Source: Georgenia thermotolerans (GTDB lineage: Bacteria > Actinomycetota > Actinomycetes > Actinomycetales > Actinomycetaceae). From it: a stretch of 64,000 bases of DNA. The stretch is taken from NCBI RefSeq assembly GCF_009193185.1, contig NZ_VUKF01000021.1:1-64000 (forward strand), in the 5' to 3' direction. The notes under the pieces are model-generated. The model was not told the origin of the DNA. It saw nothing but the letters and a program-made list of their open reading frames with translations, and ran no database searches. Of this stretch, positions 15,280 through 22,278 are shown piece after piece (the first letter of the stretch is position 1; each line of letters starts with the position of its first letter). The translations under genes were made by a program, and so were the position numbers.

Positions 15280-15641
15280 TCCAGGGGGATGGGGGCCGCC
15301 AGCGGCACGCCGCCGGCCGGGGGACGTGGCGGTTCGGCGAGGTCGTCGATGAAGACGTGCACGGGCCCGCCGGTGAGGGCGGCGACCGCGCGGTGGATCC
15401 GCTCGGCCACCTGGGGCAGCGGCTCGCGCCGGTCCAGCAGGGCGCGTTCGACCACCACGTGCACCTCGACGCCGTCGGGCCGCACGCGGACCCCGGGCAC
15501 GCGGTGGCCGGGCAGGTAGGTGGCCACCTCGCCGAAGGCCCCGGGGTGCAGGCGGGCCACCCCGGGGACGGCGCGGGTCACCTCGGCGACGGCCACGGCC
15601 ACCCCGGCCGCCGGCGGGGCCGGTGACGGGGCGGTGCTCAC
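15276..15641 (-). CDS. Gls24-like accessory protein
   Basis: 121 aa with an Ala/Pro-rich start and an Asp23/Gls24-like alpha/beta domain (VAVAEVTRAVPGVARLHPG, then RVRPDGVEVHVVVE). The reading frame is longer upstream, but the GTG at 15641 that overlaps the stop of the Asp23/Gls24 gene (GTGA) is the likely start. C-terminal ~25 residues are Pro-rich. Weakly conserved; the call rests on the local repeat of Gls24-type domains and on operon position. Confidence 0.65.
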   Translation of the reverse strand: MSTAPSPAPPAAGVAVAVAEVTRAVPGVARLHPGAFGEVATYLPGHRVPGVRVRPDGVEVHVVVERALLDRREPLPQVAERIHRAVAALTGGPVHVFIDDLAEPPRPPAGGVPLAAPIPLE

Positions 15642-16108
15642 TGGACCCGGGGCTCCTGCTCGGGCTGCTGGCTGTCGTCCTGGGGCAGGTGGATGTCGAC
15701 GACGTCGATGTTGACCTCCACGACCTCCAGGCCGGTCATCCGCTCGACGGCGTTGATGACGTTGCGGCGGATGCCCTCGGCGAGGTCGGTGATCGCCACG
15801 CCGTACTCGGCGACGATGGCCACGTCGATCGCGGCCTGGGTCTCGCCCACCTCGACCTGCACGCCCTGGGACTGGTTGGTGGTGCTGCCCGGGATGCGCT
15901 CGCGGATCGCCCCGAAGGCCCGGGCGGTGCCCGAGCCCATCGCGTGGACCCCGTTGATCTCGTGGGTGGCGATGCCGGCGATCTTGCTGACGACGACGTC
16001 GGCGATCGTGGTCGTGCCACGGCTCGTGCTCAGGGCGGAGCCGCCCCGGGACGTCTCGCGGGTGCTCACGGCGGCGCCGCCGGAGGTGCCCTGCGTCTGT
16101 TCGCTCAC
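15638..16108 (-). CDS. Asp23/Gls24-family envelope stress protein
   Basis: 156 aa, the canonical member of the cluster: GTTTIADVVVSKIAGIATHEINGVHAM, a glycine-poor beta region, VQVEVGETQAAIDVAIVAEYG and a C-terminal MTGLEVVEVNIDVVDIHLP. These proteins are abundant, alkaline- or cell-wall-stress-induced and membrane-associated via AmaP. GTG start at 16108 with AAAGGA upstream. First gene of a six-gene leftward operon; its promoter shares a 145-bp region with the divergent ECF sigma gene and a GlxR-type site. Confidence 0.88.
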   Translation of the reverse strand: MSEQTQGTSGGAAVSTRETSRGGSALSTSRGTTTIADVVVSKIAGIATHEINGVHAMGSGTARAFGAIRERIPGSTTNQSQGVQVEVGETQAAIDVAIVAEYGVAITDLAEGIRRNVINAVERMTGLEVVEVNIDVVDIHLPQDDSQQPEQEPRVQ

Positions 16109-16207
16109 AGGAGGTTCCTTTCGCTGGCCGAGTTGCCGACATCTGTCGTGGATGTCACGGTCATCAGTGAGACGCGCATCCCGGCGCGAACCTCACGGCG
16201 ACGGTGC

Positions 16208-16223
16208 TGTGAGGTACATCACA
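16208..16223. promoter_or_regulatory. GlxR/Crp-type operator between the Gls24 operon and sigma gene
   Basis: TGTGAGGTACATCACA matches the GlxR consensus TGTGANNTANNTCACA at every fixed position. It is 100 bp upstream of the leftward Gls24 start and 31 bp upstream of the rightward sigma-factor start, so a cAMP-responsive regulator could act on both. Confidence 0.75.
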
Positions 16224-16253
16224 TTTAGCCGGTGGGTGCGGACGGGGGCCGAC

Positions 16254-16811
16254 ATGACGGGCGGAGCGCACGAGGACCTGCCCGACGCGACGCTCGCCCG
16301 GCGCGCGGCGCTGCGCGACCGGACGGCGTTCCGGGTGATCGCGGACCGGCACGGCCCGGCGCTGTACCGGTACGCCTACCGCATGCTCGACGACGCCGGG
16401 GACACCGAGGACTGCCTGCAGGAGGTGCTCGTGGCGGCGTGGCGGGGGCTGCCCGCCTTCCGCGGCGACGCCGCGCTGCGCACCTGGCTGTTCGCGCTCA
16501 CCATCAACCAGGTGCGCACCTTCCTGCGTCGCCGGCCCCCGCCCGCCGAGCCGGTGGACGACCTGCCGCTGGCCGCCCCCGAGCGCGCCGGCCCCGAGCA
16601 CCAGGCCCTGGCGGGCGACCTGCTCGGCGCGCTCGACCGGGCCCTGCGCGAGCTCCCCCTCGCCCAGCGCTCCACCTGGTTGCTCGTCGAGGTGGAGGGG
16701 CTGAGCTACGCCGAGGTGGCGGGTGTTCGCGGCACCACCGTGGACGCGGTGCGCGGGCAGCTGCACCGGGCCCGGCGCAGCCTGGAGACAAAGCTGGAGG
16801 GCTGGCGATGA
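16254..16811 (+). CDS. ECF RNA polymerase sigma factor
   Basis: 185 aa. Region 2 (FRVIADRHGPALYRYAYRML...TEDCLQEVLVAAWRGL...LRTWLFALTINQVRTFLRRR) is followed by a short linker and region 4 (LPLAQRSTWLLVEVEGLSYAEVAGVRGTTVDAVRGQLHRARRSL). No zinc-binding anti-sigma gene follows; instead the next gene encodes a Gls24-like protein. Start ATG 16254 is chosen since region 2 begins soon after; earlier GTG codons exist. Divergence from the Gls24 operon suggests it drives that envelope-stress regulon, which is inference. Confidence 0.9.
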   Translation: MTGGAHEDLPDATLARRAALRDRTAFRVIADRHGPALYRYAYRMLDDAGDTEDCLQEVLVAAWRGLPAFRGDAALRTWLFALTINQVRTFLRRRPPPAEPVDDLPLAAPERAGPEHQALAGDLLGALDRALRELPLAQRSTWLLVEVEGLSYAEVAGVRGTTVDAVRGQLHRARRSLETKLEGWR

Positions 16812-17254
16812 CCACCGAGAACGCCCTGGACCGGGCCGCCACCACGCTGCGCCAGCACACCGACCGCGGCTGGGTCGCCATCCGGGAGAACCTCTTCGCC
16901 CGCGCGCTGGCGGTGTTCCGGCCCTCGGCCCCGGTGCGGGGACGCCACCCCGCGGGGGAGTTCTACGTCGCCGCGGACGTGCTGGTGGCCTGCGTGCGCG
17001 ACGCGCTGGACGCCGTCACCCGGGCCGGCGCCGTGCGCGTCCACTGCACCACGGACGACCGGCAGGACCTCGAGGCCGTCACCGCCGAGGTGGTGGCCCT
17101 GTACGGCACGCCGCTGCTCCCGCTGGCCCAGGACGTGCGGGACCAGGTGGCCACGGCGCTGTCCGCGGCGCTGGGGCTGGCGCCCGAGCGGGTGCGGGAG
17201 CTGCCGATCCACGTCGGCATCGCCGACGTCACGGACGATCCGGCGCTGCTGTAA
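16808..17254 (+). CDS. Gls24-like protein partnered with the ECF sigma factor
   Basis: 148 aa. The centre and C-terminus (FYVAADVLVACVRDALDAVTRAGAV...LEAVTAEVVALYGTPL...LPIHVGIADVTDD) look like a divergent Asp23/Gls24 domain. The ATG overlaps the sigma TGA, so the two are co-translated. A stress-domain protein in the position normally held by an anti-sigma factor is unusual; it may control sigma activity or simply be a regulon member. Family similarity is moderate. Confidence 0.6.
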   Translation: MTTENALDRAATTLRQHTDRGWVAIRENLFARALAVFRPSAPVRGRHPAGEFYVAADVLVACVRDALDAVTRAGAVRVHCTTDDRQDLEAVTAEVVALYGTPLLPLAQDVRDQVATALSAALGLAPERVRELPIHVGIADVTDDPALL

Positions 17255-17535
17255 CCCCCGCTCCGGTCCCGCCGCTGCTGGAGCCGACACGGCCCGGTCC
17301 CGGCGTGCCGTCACCCGGCTCGCTTCCGCCGTGGCCGTGTACCGCGTCATCGCGCGCACCCGCAAGAGGTTCGGGCAAATCGCCGCGAACTGATCGCGTG
17401 GCGAGATGCCCCGCCACCCATGTCTCGGCCAGGCGACGCGCCGTGAGGTTCCGGACGCGCCGCCGTACCTTCTTCACTGCCGGGCCAGGTGGCCCGCCGC
17501 CGCCGAGGCGCCGCCGAGAGACGAAGGGGGATGTC

Positions 17536-17655
17536 GTGCACGACGCGCACCGCGCTGACCGTCACCGCGACGTCACCGCCGCCCCGTCCCCGCTCCTGCC
17601 CCTCGTGCCGGTCTGTTGTCGAATGCGCCGGCGCGCGGAGTCCCCGGCGGCCTGA
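17536..17655 (+). CDS. Cys-containing leader peptide upstream of the sulfur-type operon
   Basis: 39-codon ORF from GTG 17536 behind a GAAGGGGG Shine-Dalgarno sequence; a shorter in-frame start is GTG 17605. It contains VPVCCRMRRR, with the two adjacent Cys codons (17614-17619) both being TGT. Small ORFs with Cys-Cys near basic residues occur as leader peptides before sulfur-assimilation genes in actinobacteria. Together with the alternative hairpins after its stop it suggests cysteine-responsive attenuation of the flavin monooxygenase operon. Exact start is uncertain. Confidence 0.6.
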   Translation: MHDAHRADRHRDVTAAPSPLLPLVPVCCRMRRRAESPAA

Positions 17656-17704
17656 GCCGCCCCGGCCATCTCGGCCTGGCCTCCGCGCGGACCGCACCCC
17701 GTGC

Positions 17705-17759
17705 GGGCACCGTCCGACCTGTCGGCCGGTGCCCCCTTGTCCCGCTTTCGACGGGCACC
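17705..17759 (+). promoter_or_regulatory. Mutually exclusive hairpins in the leader
   Basis: Segment GGGCACCG (17705-17712) can pair with CGGTGCCC (17727-17734), enclosing a second 4-bp stem. The same central segment, as GGTGCCC (17728-17734), can instead pair with GGGCACC (17753-17759). Only one form can exist at a time, the logic of an attenuator. It starts 50 nt after the leader-peptide stop and ends 67 nt before the OsmC start. Confidence 0.55.
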
Positions 17760-17826
17760 TTCGACGACCGCCCGGCCCAGCCGCGCCGGTGCCCTGGCCA
17801 CGGGCGATTTCTGCAGGGAGCATCCC

Positions 17827-18309
17827 ATGACCGCCACCCTCACCCACCTTCACGACGAGACGTCCCGGCGGCGGCCCGTGGCCGTGGACGGCGTCTGGCA
17901 GGGCGGGCTGCACACCCGCGTCACAGCGCGCCGGTTCGCCCTCCAGATCGACGAGCCGACCACCGCCGGCGGCCAGGACAACGGCGCCGACCCCGTCGAG
18001 CACCTCCTCGCCGCCCTGACCGGCGGCGTCACGGTCGACATCCACACCGTCGCCCGCGAGCTGGGCATCCGGATCGGTGCCGTGGACATCCACGCCGACG
18101 GCGCCGTGGACGTACGTGGCCCCGGCGTCGCCACCGACGCCGGCAGTCGCCTCGAGCGGGTGAGCCTGCACGTCCTGCTCACCACGCCCGCGCCGGCCGC
18201 GACCGTCAAGGAGCTGCGCGCGGCCGTCGGCGCCCGGTCCCTCGTCCTCAACCTCCTCCGGGACGCCGGCGTCAGGGTCGCCGAGACCTGGGAGGCCGTC
18301 CCCGCCTGA
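17827..18309 (+). CDS. OsmC-family protein
   Basis: 160 aa. OsmC/Ohr-like fold: VDGVWQGGLHTRVTARRFALQIDEP as the first beta-meander and a central helix with DPVEHLLAALTGGVTVDIHTVA. Family members reduce organic peroxides with paired cysteines; here no cysteine is present at all, so a peroxidase role is unlikely and this belongs to the Cys-less subgroup often found in sulfur-acquisition operons. ATG 17827 follows GCAGGGAG; a GTG at 17701 in the same frame lies inside the leader and is rejected. Confidence 0.8.
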   Translation: MTATLTHLHDETSRRRPVAVDGVWQGGLHTRVTARRFALQIDEPTTAGGQDNGADPVEHLLAALTGGVTVDIHTVARELGIRIGAVDIHADGAVDVRGPGVATDAGSRLERVSLHVLLTTPAPAATVKELRAAVGARSLVLNLLRDAGVRVAETWEAVPA

Positions 18310-18361
18310 GCGCCCGCGCCGCCCCGCCCGCTGCCCGAGCCGTCTTCCCCAGGAGCTCACC

Positions 18362-18907
18362 ATGACCACCACCACTCACCCGCCCACCGCGACCGGGGCG
18401 CCGACCGTCATCACGCTGTCCGGCAACCCCCGGCCCGGCTCGCGCACCCAGCAGCTCGGCGAGCGGGTGGCGGCCGCCGTCGCCGCCCGCCTGGGCGCCC
18501 GCACCGAGCTCGTCGACCTCTCGGCGCTCGCCGGCGACGTGTTCGCGCCCGCGACGCCCGGTCTCGAGCGGGCGCTGGAGACCGCCGCCTCGGCGGCCGT
18601 CCTCGTCGTCGCCACCCCTACCTACAAGGCCACCTACACCGGGCTGCTCAAGGCCTTCCTCGACCGGTACGGCGCCGGCGGCCTCGCCGGCGTGGCGGCG
18701 GTGCCCGTGCAGGTGGCCGGCAACCCGGTGCACCTCGCCGCCGCGGATCTCCACCTGCGCCCCGTGCTCACCGAGCTGGGTGCCCGGGTGCCCACCCGCC
18801 CGGTCCTGGCCACCGAGGCCCAGCTGCCGGACGCCGAGTCGCTCGTGGGGGAGTGGGTCGCGACCGAGGTCGAGGCCCTCGCGACGCTGGCGGAGGTGGC
18901 CGCATGA
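18362..18907 (+). CDS. NADPH-dependent FMN reductase (SsuE-like)
   Basis: 181 aa flavodoxin-like reductase: ITLSGNPRPGSRTQQLGERVA is the FMN phosphate loop and VVATPTYKATYTGLLKAFLDRYG the flavin-binding segment typical of SsuE/MsuE. It would supply reduced FMN to the monooxygenase at 19575. ATG 18362 is preceded by AGGAGCTCACC. The TGA overlaps the next ATG. Placement in a sulfur-scavenging operon is inferred from the neighbouring LLM enzyme and Cys leader. Confidence 0.88.
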   Translation: MTTTTHPPTATGAPTVITLSGNPRPGSRTQQLGERVAAAVAARLGARTELVDLSALAGDVFAPATPGLERALETAASAAVLVVATPTYKATYTGLLKAFLDRYGAGGLAGVAAVPVQVAGNPVHLAAADLHLRPVLTELGARVPTRPVLATEAQLPDAESLVGEWVATEVEALATLAEVAA

Positions 18908-19446
18908 GCGCCGCGAGCGAGAGCTACGCCCTCGACCTCCCCGGCGTCGCCCCGGCGGAGATCAGCGCCGAGCGCTTCAAGACCGTTTTCCGCAACCACC
19001 CCGCCGGCGTCGCCGTCATCACCCTGCGCGGCCCCGACGGCCCCGTCGGCTTTACCGCCACCTCGGTGTTCTCCATCTCCGCCGAGCCGCCGCTCCTCGG
19101 CTTCTCGGTCGCCGGGACGTCGTCGTCGCTGCCGGCGGTGCGCACCGCCTCCTCCCTGGTCATCAACTTCCTCGCCGCGGACCAGGCCGACCTCGCCACC
19201 CGGTTCGCCCGCAAGAACGTCGACCGTTTCGCCGGCGTGGACTGGCTGCCGCTGCCCACGGGCGAGCCGGTGCTGCGCGGCGGCACCGCCTGGGTGCGCG
19301 GGCACATCGAGCAGCGCACCCCCGCGGGGGAGAGCCTCCTCGTCGTCGTGCGCGCCGTCCTCGCCGACCACGACGCCGGCCAGGACCCGCTGGTCTACGT
19401 CGACCGGGCCTACCACCAGCTCGGGCAGCACAGCCGGCTCGGCTGA
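18904..19446 (+). CDS. Flavin reductase-like FMN-binding split-barrel protein
   Basis: 180 aa, flavin_reduct domain: FKTVFRNHPAGVAVITL at the start, VGFTATSVFSISAEPPLLGFSV, and VYVDRAYHQLG at the end. Proteins of this type deliver FMNH2 to two-component monooxygenases. A second flavin reductase beside the SsuE-like one is redundant unless the two serve different oxygenases or one acts as an oxygenase subunit. Coupled by ATGA to the upstream gene. Confidence 0.85.
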   Translation: MSAASESYALDLPGVAPAEISAERFKTVFRNHPAGVAVITLRGPDGPVGFTATSVFSISAEPPLLGFSVAGTSSSLPAVRTASSLVINFLAADQADLATRFARKNVDRFAGVDWLPLPTGEPVLRGGTAWVRGHIEQRTPAGESLLVVVRAVLADHDAGQDPLVYVDRAYHQLGQHSRLG

Positions 19447-19574
19447 GCCCTCCCGCCTTCCGCCTCGGACGCCCGACCACGGCGCCCGAGGCGGTGCCCC
19501 ACGTCCGATCTCGGAGTCCGCCCCACCACTCGCACCACAGAACCGCACCGCCGACGCACGACTGGAGACCCACG

Positions 19575-21005
19575 ATGAGCAACCCCGACCGGCCGCCACT
19601 GATCTTCTCGGCCTTCGTCATGAACACGACGTCGCACATCTACCAGGGCACCTGGCGCCATCCGGACGCCCGCAACCTCGAGCACAACTCCCTGGAGTAC
19701 TGGGTCGAGCTCGCCAAGCTCCTCGAGGCCGGCACGTTCGACCTGATCTTCTTCGCCGACGTCGTCGGCCTGTACGGCGACTACCGGGGCGACTACCGCA
19801 AGTACGTCGAGACGGGCCTGCAGATCCCCGCCAACGACCCCGCGGTCATCGCCTCGGCGCTGGCCTACGCCACCGAGCACCTGGGCATCGCCTTCACCTC
19901 GGCGGTGGTGCAGGAGCACCCCTTCAGCTTCGCGCGGAAGATCTCCACGCTCGACCACGCGTCCGGCGGGCGCATCGCCTGGAACGTCGTGACGAGCTAC
20001 CTCAAGAACGCCTTCGCCAACTTCGGCTACGACGACATCGTCGCCCACGACGCCCGCTACGACTGGGCCGACGAGTACCTCGACGTCGCCTACAAGCTGT
20101 GGGAGGGGTCCTGGGACGAGGGGGCGCTCGTCCAGGACAAGGCCGGCCTCCACGCCGACTTCGACAAGGTCCACAAGATCCACCACCTCGGCCGGAACTA
20201 CAAGGTCGAGGGCCCTCACCTCGTCGCGCCGTCGCCACAGCGCACCCCCCTGATCTTCCAGGCCGGCTCATCGCCCCGGGGGCAGCAGTTCGCCGCCCGG
20301 CACGCAGAGGGCATCTTCGTCTCCTCGCCCACGCCCGAGGTGGCACGCCAGCAGATCGAGGCCACCCGACAGCTGGCGGCCGCCCACGGCCGTAGCCCCG
20401 AGGACCTGAAGTTCCTGGCCGGGCTGTCCTTCGTCGTCGGATCGACCGAGGAGGAGGCCCGCCGCAGGGCGGCGGACCTGGACGAGAACTGGATCGACTG
20501 GGACGGCCACCTCGCCCACTTCGCCGGGAGCCTGGGCATCGACCTCGGCCATCACGACCTGGACGCACCCGTCGGGGAGATCAACGTCGAGACCGTCCAG
20601 GGCATCATTCGAGGCCTCGAGCGGGCCCACCCCGGCCGCCCGCTCGTCGTGCGCGACCTCGCCCGGTTCATGGCCAGCGCCAACCGCATCGTCGGCACCC
20701 CGGAGCAGATCGCCGACCGGCTCGCGGAGTGGCGCGACGCCGGCGTCGACGGCGTCAACGTCATGAACGTCGTGCGTCCCGGGGACTACGAGGAGTTCAT
20801 CGAGCACGTGACGCCGGTGCTCCAACGCCGGGGCCTCCAGCGGACCGAGTACGCCGAGGGCACCCTGCGCCGCAAGCTCTTCGGCACCGACCGGCTCAAC
20901 GACCGTCACCCGGCGGCCCGGTACCGCGGCGCGTTCAACGGGCCGCGCTCGTGGCCGGAGGCGGCGGACCCGCGCGCGGTGGAGGCGGCGCCGGTGGGGC
21001 GGTGA
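19575..21005 (+). CDS. LLM-class FMN-dependent monooxygenase (NtaA/SnaA/DszA type)
   Basis: 476 aa luciferase-like monooxygenase: FSAFVMNTTSHIYQGTWRHP at the N-terminus, LASALAYAT region, GRIAWNVVTSYLKNAFANFGYDD (typical of NtaA/DszA), TPLIFQAGSSPRGQQFAARHAEGIF and a C-terminal VGTPEQIADRLAEW. Oxidises a sulfur- or nitrogen-containing organic substrate using FMNH2 and O2. With two flavin reductases, an OsmC protein and a Cys-codon leader, I expect release of sulfur from organosulfur compounds. Substrate is not determinable. ATG 19575 follows GGAGACCCACG. Confidence 0.88.
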   Translation: MSNPDRPPLIFSAFVMNTTSHIYQGTWRHPDARNLEHNSLEYWVELAKLLEAGTFDLIFFADVVGLYGDYRGDYRKYVETGLQIPANDPAVIASALAYATEHLGIAFTSAVVQEHPFSFARKISTLDHASGGRIAWNVVTSYLKNAFANFGYDDIVAHDARYDWADEYLDVAYKLWEGSWDEGALVQDKAGLHADFDKVHKIHHLGRNYKVEGPHLVAPSPQRTPLIFQAGSSPRGQQFAARHAEGIFVSSPTPEVARQQIEATRQLAAAHGRSPEDLKFLAGLSFVVGSTEEEARRRAADLDENWIDWDGHLAHFAGSLGIDLGHHDLDAPVGEINVETVQGIIRGLERAHPGRPLVVRDLARFMASANRIVGTPEQIADRLAEWRDAGVDGVNVMNVVRPGDYEEFIEHVTPVLQRRGLQRTEYAEGTLRRKLFGTDRLNDRHPAARYRGAFNGPRSWPEAADPRAVEAAPVGR

Positions 21006-21015
21006 GCCGGCGCGG

Positions 21016-21039
21016 GCCGGAGGGCCTCAGCCCTCCGGC
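21016..21039. terminator. Bidirectional hairpin between LLM and DoxX genes
   Basis: GCCGGAGGGC and GCCCTCCGGC form a perfect 10-bp stem with loop CTCA. The right arm overlaps the last codons of the leftward DoxX gene. Suitable to end the rightward operon. Confidence 0.55.
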
Positions 21040-21935
21040 TCGCCCTCCACGGGCGGCGCGCCGGGCGCCGTCGCGGCGAGGTGCTGGGCCCGGCGCTGCA
21101 GCACCGCGGTGGCGGCGACGGCCGAGGCCACCAGGCCCACGACGGACAGCCACGGCTTGTTCAGCCGGTAACCGAGCAGCGCGTCCAGCGACCAGCCGCC
21201 CGGGCCGGTCAGCGCGAGGGCGGCGGTGGACACGCCGAGCAGCGCGGCGTACTCGTACCCGCCCTCCTGGGCGAAGAACGCCGGGAAGTGGACCGCGGAC
21301 GCGGCCATCATCGTGCCGGCCGCGGCGGCCCCGGCGACCGGGGTCGCCAGACCGAGGAGCATGAGCGCCCCGCCGCCGGCCTCGCCGAGCCCGGCCGCGA
21401 CGGCGCTGGGGCCGCCCGGGGTGAAGCCCATCTGCTCGAACGCCGCCCCGGTACCCTGCACGCCCCCGCCGCCGAACCAGCCGAAGAGCTTCTGGGAACC
21501 GTGGGCGAGGAGCACCGAGCCGACGCCCGCGCGCAGCACGAACAGCCCGGCGTCCCGCAGGACGGCGGGGGTGGCCTCGGCCGTCGGCGGGGCCTGCGTG
21601 GCCCCTCGCGACGCCGCCGCCCGCGCCAGCTCCGCCAGCACCGCGGCCTTCGCCATCGCGGCGAGGTCGGCCCGCCCCCGGCCGCCACGGTGCAGGGCCC
21701 TCTTGACCAGGGCCGCCTTGACGATCGTCGCCGGGGGCCCCTTGGCCATCAGGCCCGTCGGCCCCCACCCCAGGGGAGCCGACGGCCGCCCCCTGTAGCC
21801 CATCCCCGTGGCGGCGCGTCGCTTCCCTCTGGCCGGTCCCGTCCCGCCGGTCATCCGCTCGCGGGCCATGTGGTGGCGCCCGTCCAGGGCACCCTTGGCC
21901 ATCGCGGCCATCGGCCACCCGCGCATGTGAGTCAT
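21027..21935 (-). CDS. DoxX-family membrane protein with long basic N-terminal extension
   Basis: 302 aa. The C-terminal ~165 residues are a DoxX domain with four membrane helices, starting at VLRDAGLFVLRAGVGSVLLAHGSQKLFGWFGG. The first ~130 residues are unusual: basic, Met/Ala/Gly-rich with repeated MAKGA-like words and no recognised domain. ATG 21935 chosen, with AAGGGA upstream; a start nearer the DoxX domain is possible and would remove the extension. DoxX proteins are quinone-linked or redox membrane subunits of poorly known function. Confidence 0.75.
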   Translation of the reverse strand: MTHMRGWPMAAMAKGALDGRHHMARERMTGGTGPARGKRRAATGMGYRGRPSAPLGWGPTGLMAKGPPATIVKAALVKRALHRGGRGRADLAAMAKAAVLAELARAAASRGATQAPPTAEATPAVLRDAGLFVLRAGVGSVLLAHGSQKLFGWFGGGGVQGTGAAFEQMGFTPGGPSAVAAGLGEAGGGALMLLGLATPVAGAAAAGTMMAASAVHFPAFFAQEGGYEYAALLGVSTAALALTGPGGWSLDALLGYRLNKPWLSVVGLVASAVAATAVLQRRAQHLAATAPGAPPVEGEPEG

Positions 21936-22278
21936 GAGCCGTCGTCCCTTCGTCGTCGAGGGAACCGGCCGCCCAGGCCGCCGGCCGGACACGTCCAGGC
22001 TCGCACCAGGCGCGGGGGGCGGGCAAGGCCGCTGTCCGACGCGCGGCTACCGCGCCGTCGTCGTCCGGAAAGCGGGCCCCGGGGACGGTGGCGGATGCGA
22101 GCGGGGGCGGCCTCGCTCTCCCGTAGCTGGCCCCGCTCTCCGGTAGCCGGATGGGACAAATCGCACGATCCTGGGTGCCAGCGAGGGGAGGTCCGGCCAC
22201 CGCCGGGCAGTCAGGGCCGCACACAAGGGCGGGGGAAGCGACGAGGCGCCGCCGTCTCCCGCGGGAAGAGGGAGCACC
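21936..22278. other. 343-bp intergenic region before the symporter
   Basis: Divergent promoter region for DoxX (left) and the symporter (right). It holds two near-identical 17-bp direct repeats (annotated) and a GGAAGAGGGAGC ribosome-binding site just before the symporter. No gene or known riboswitch could be matched by eye. Confidence 0.5.
22114..22150 (+). repeat. Two 17-bp direct repeats upstream of the symporter
   Basis: CGCTCTCCCGTAGCTGG (22114-22130) and CGCTCTCCGGTAGCCGG (22134-22150) differ at two positions and are 20 bp apart, nearly two helical turns. This spacing fits a pair of regulator half-sites on one DNA face. Confidence 0.5.

Larger units (their letters stand above)
17255..17826 (+). 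other. Long 5' leader region of the OsmC-LLM operon
   Basis: 572 bp without a full-size gene. It contains a Cys-containing leader ORF (17536-17655) and an alternating hairpin set (17705-17759), annotated separately. The first ~270 bp (17255-17530) hold no recognisable gene on either strand and probably contain the promoter. Confidence 0.55.

Noticed and set aside
17229-17477. 82-codon minus-strand frame before the Cys leader
   Set aside because: Arg-rich shadow composition, overlaps the end of the Gls24-like gene, no motif.
17489-17830. 113-codon plus-strand frame containing several Cys across the leader
   Set aside because: Runs through the hairpin region into the OsmC start with Pro/Arg-rich composition; the overlapping Cys-Cys frame with good RBS spacing is preferred.
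22151-22278. Riboswitch before the sodium:solute symporter
   Set aside because: I compared it by eye with c-di-AMP, SAM, TPP, cobalamin and guanidine motifs and found no convincing match.
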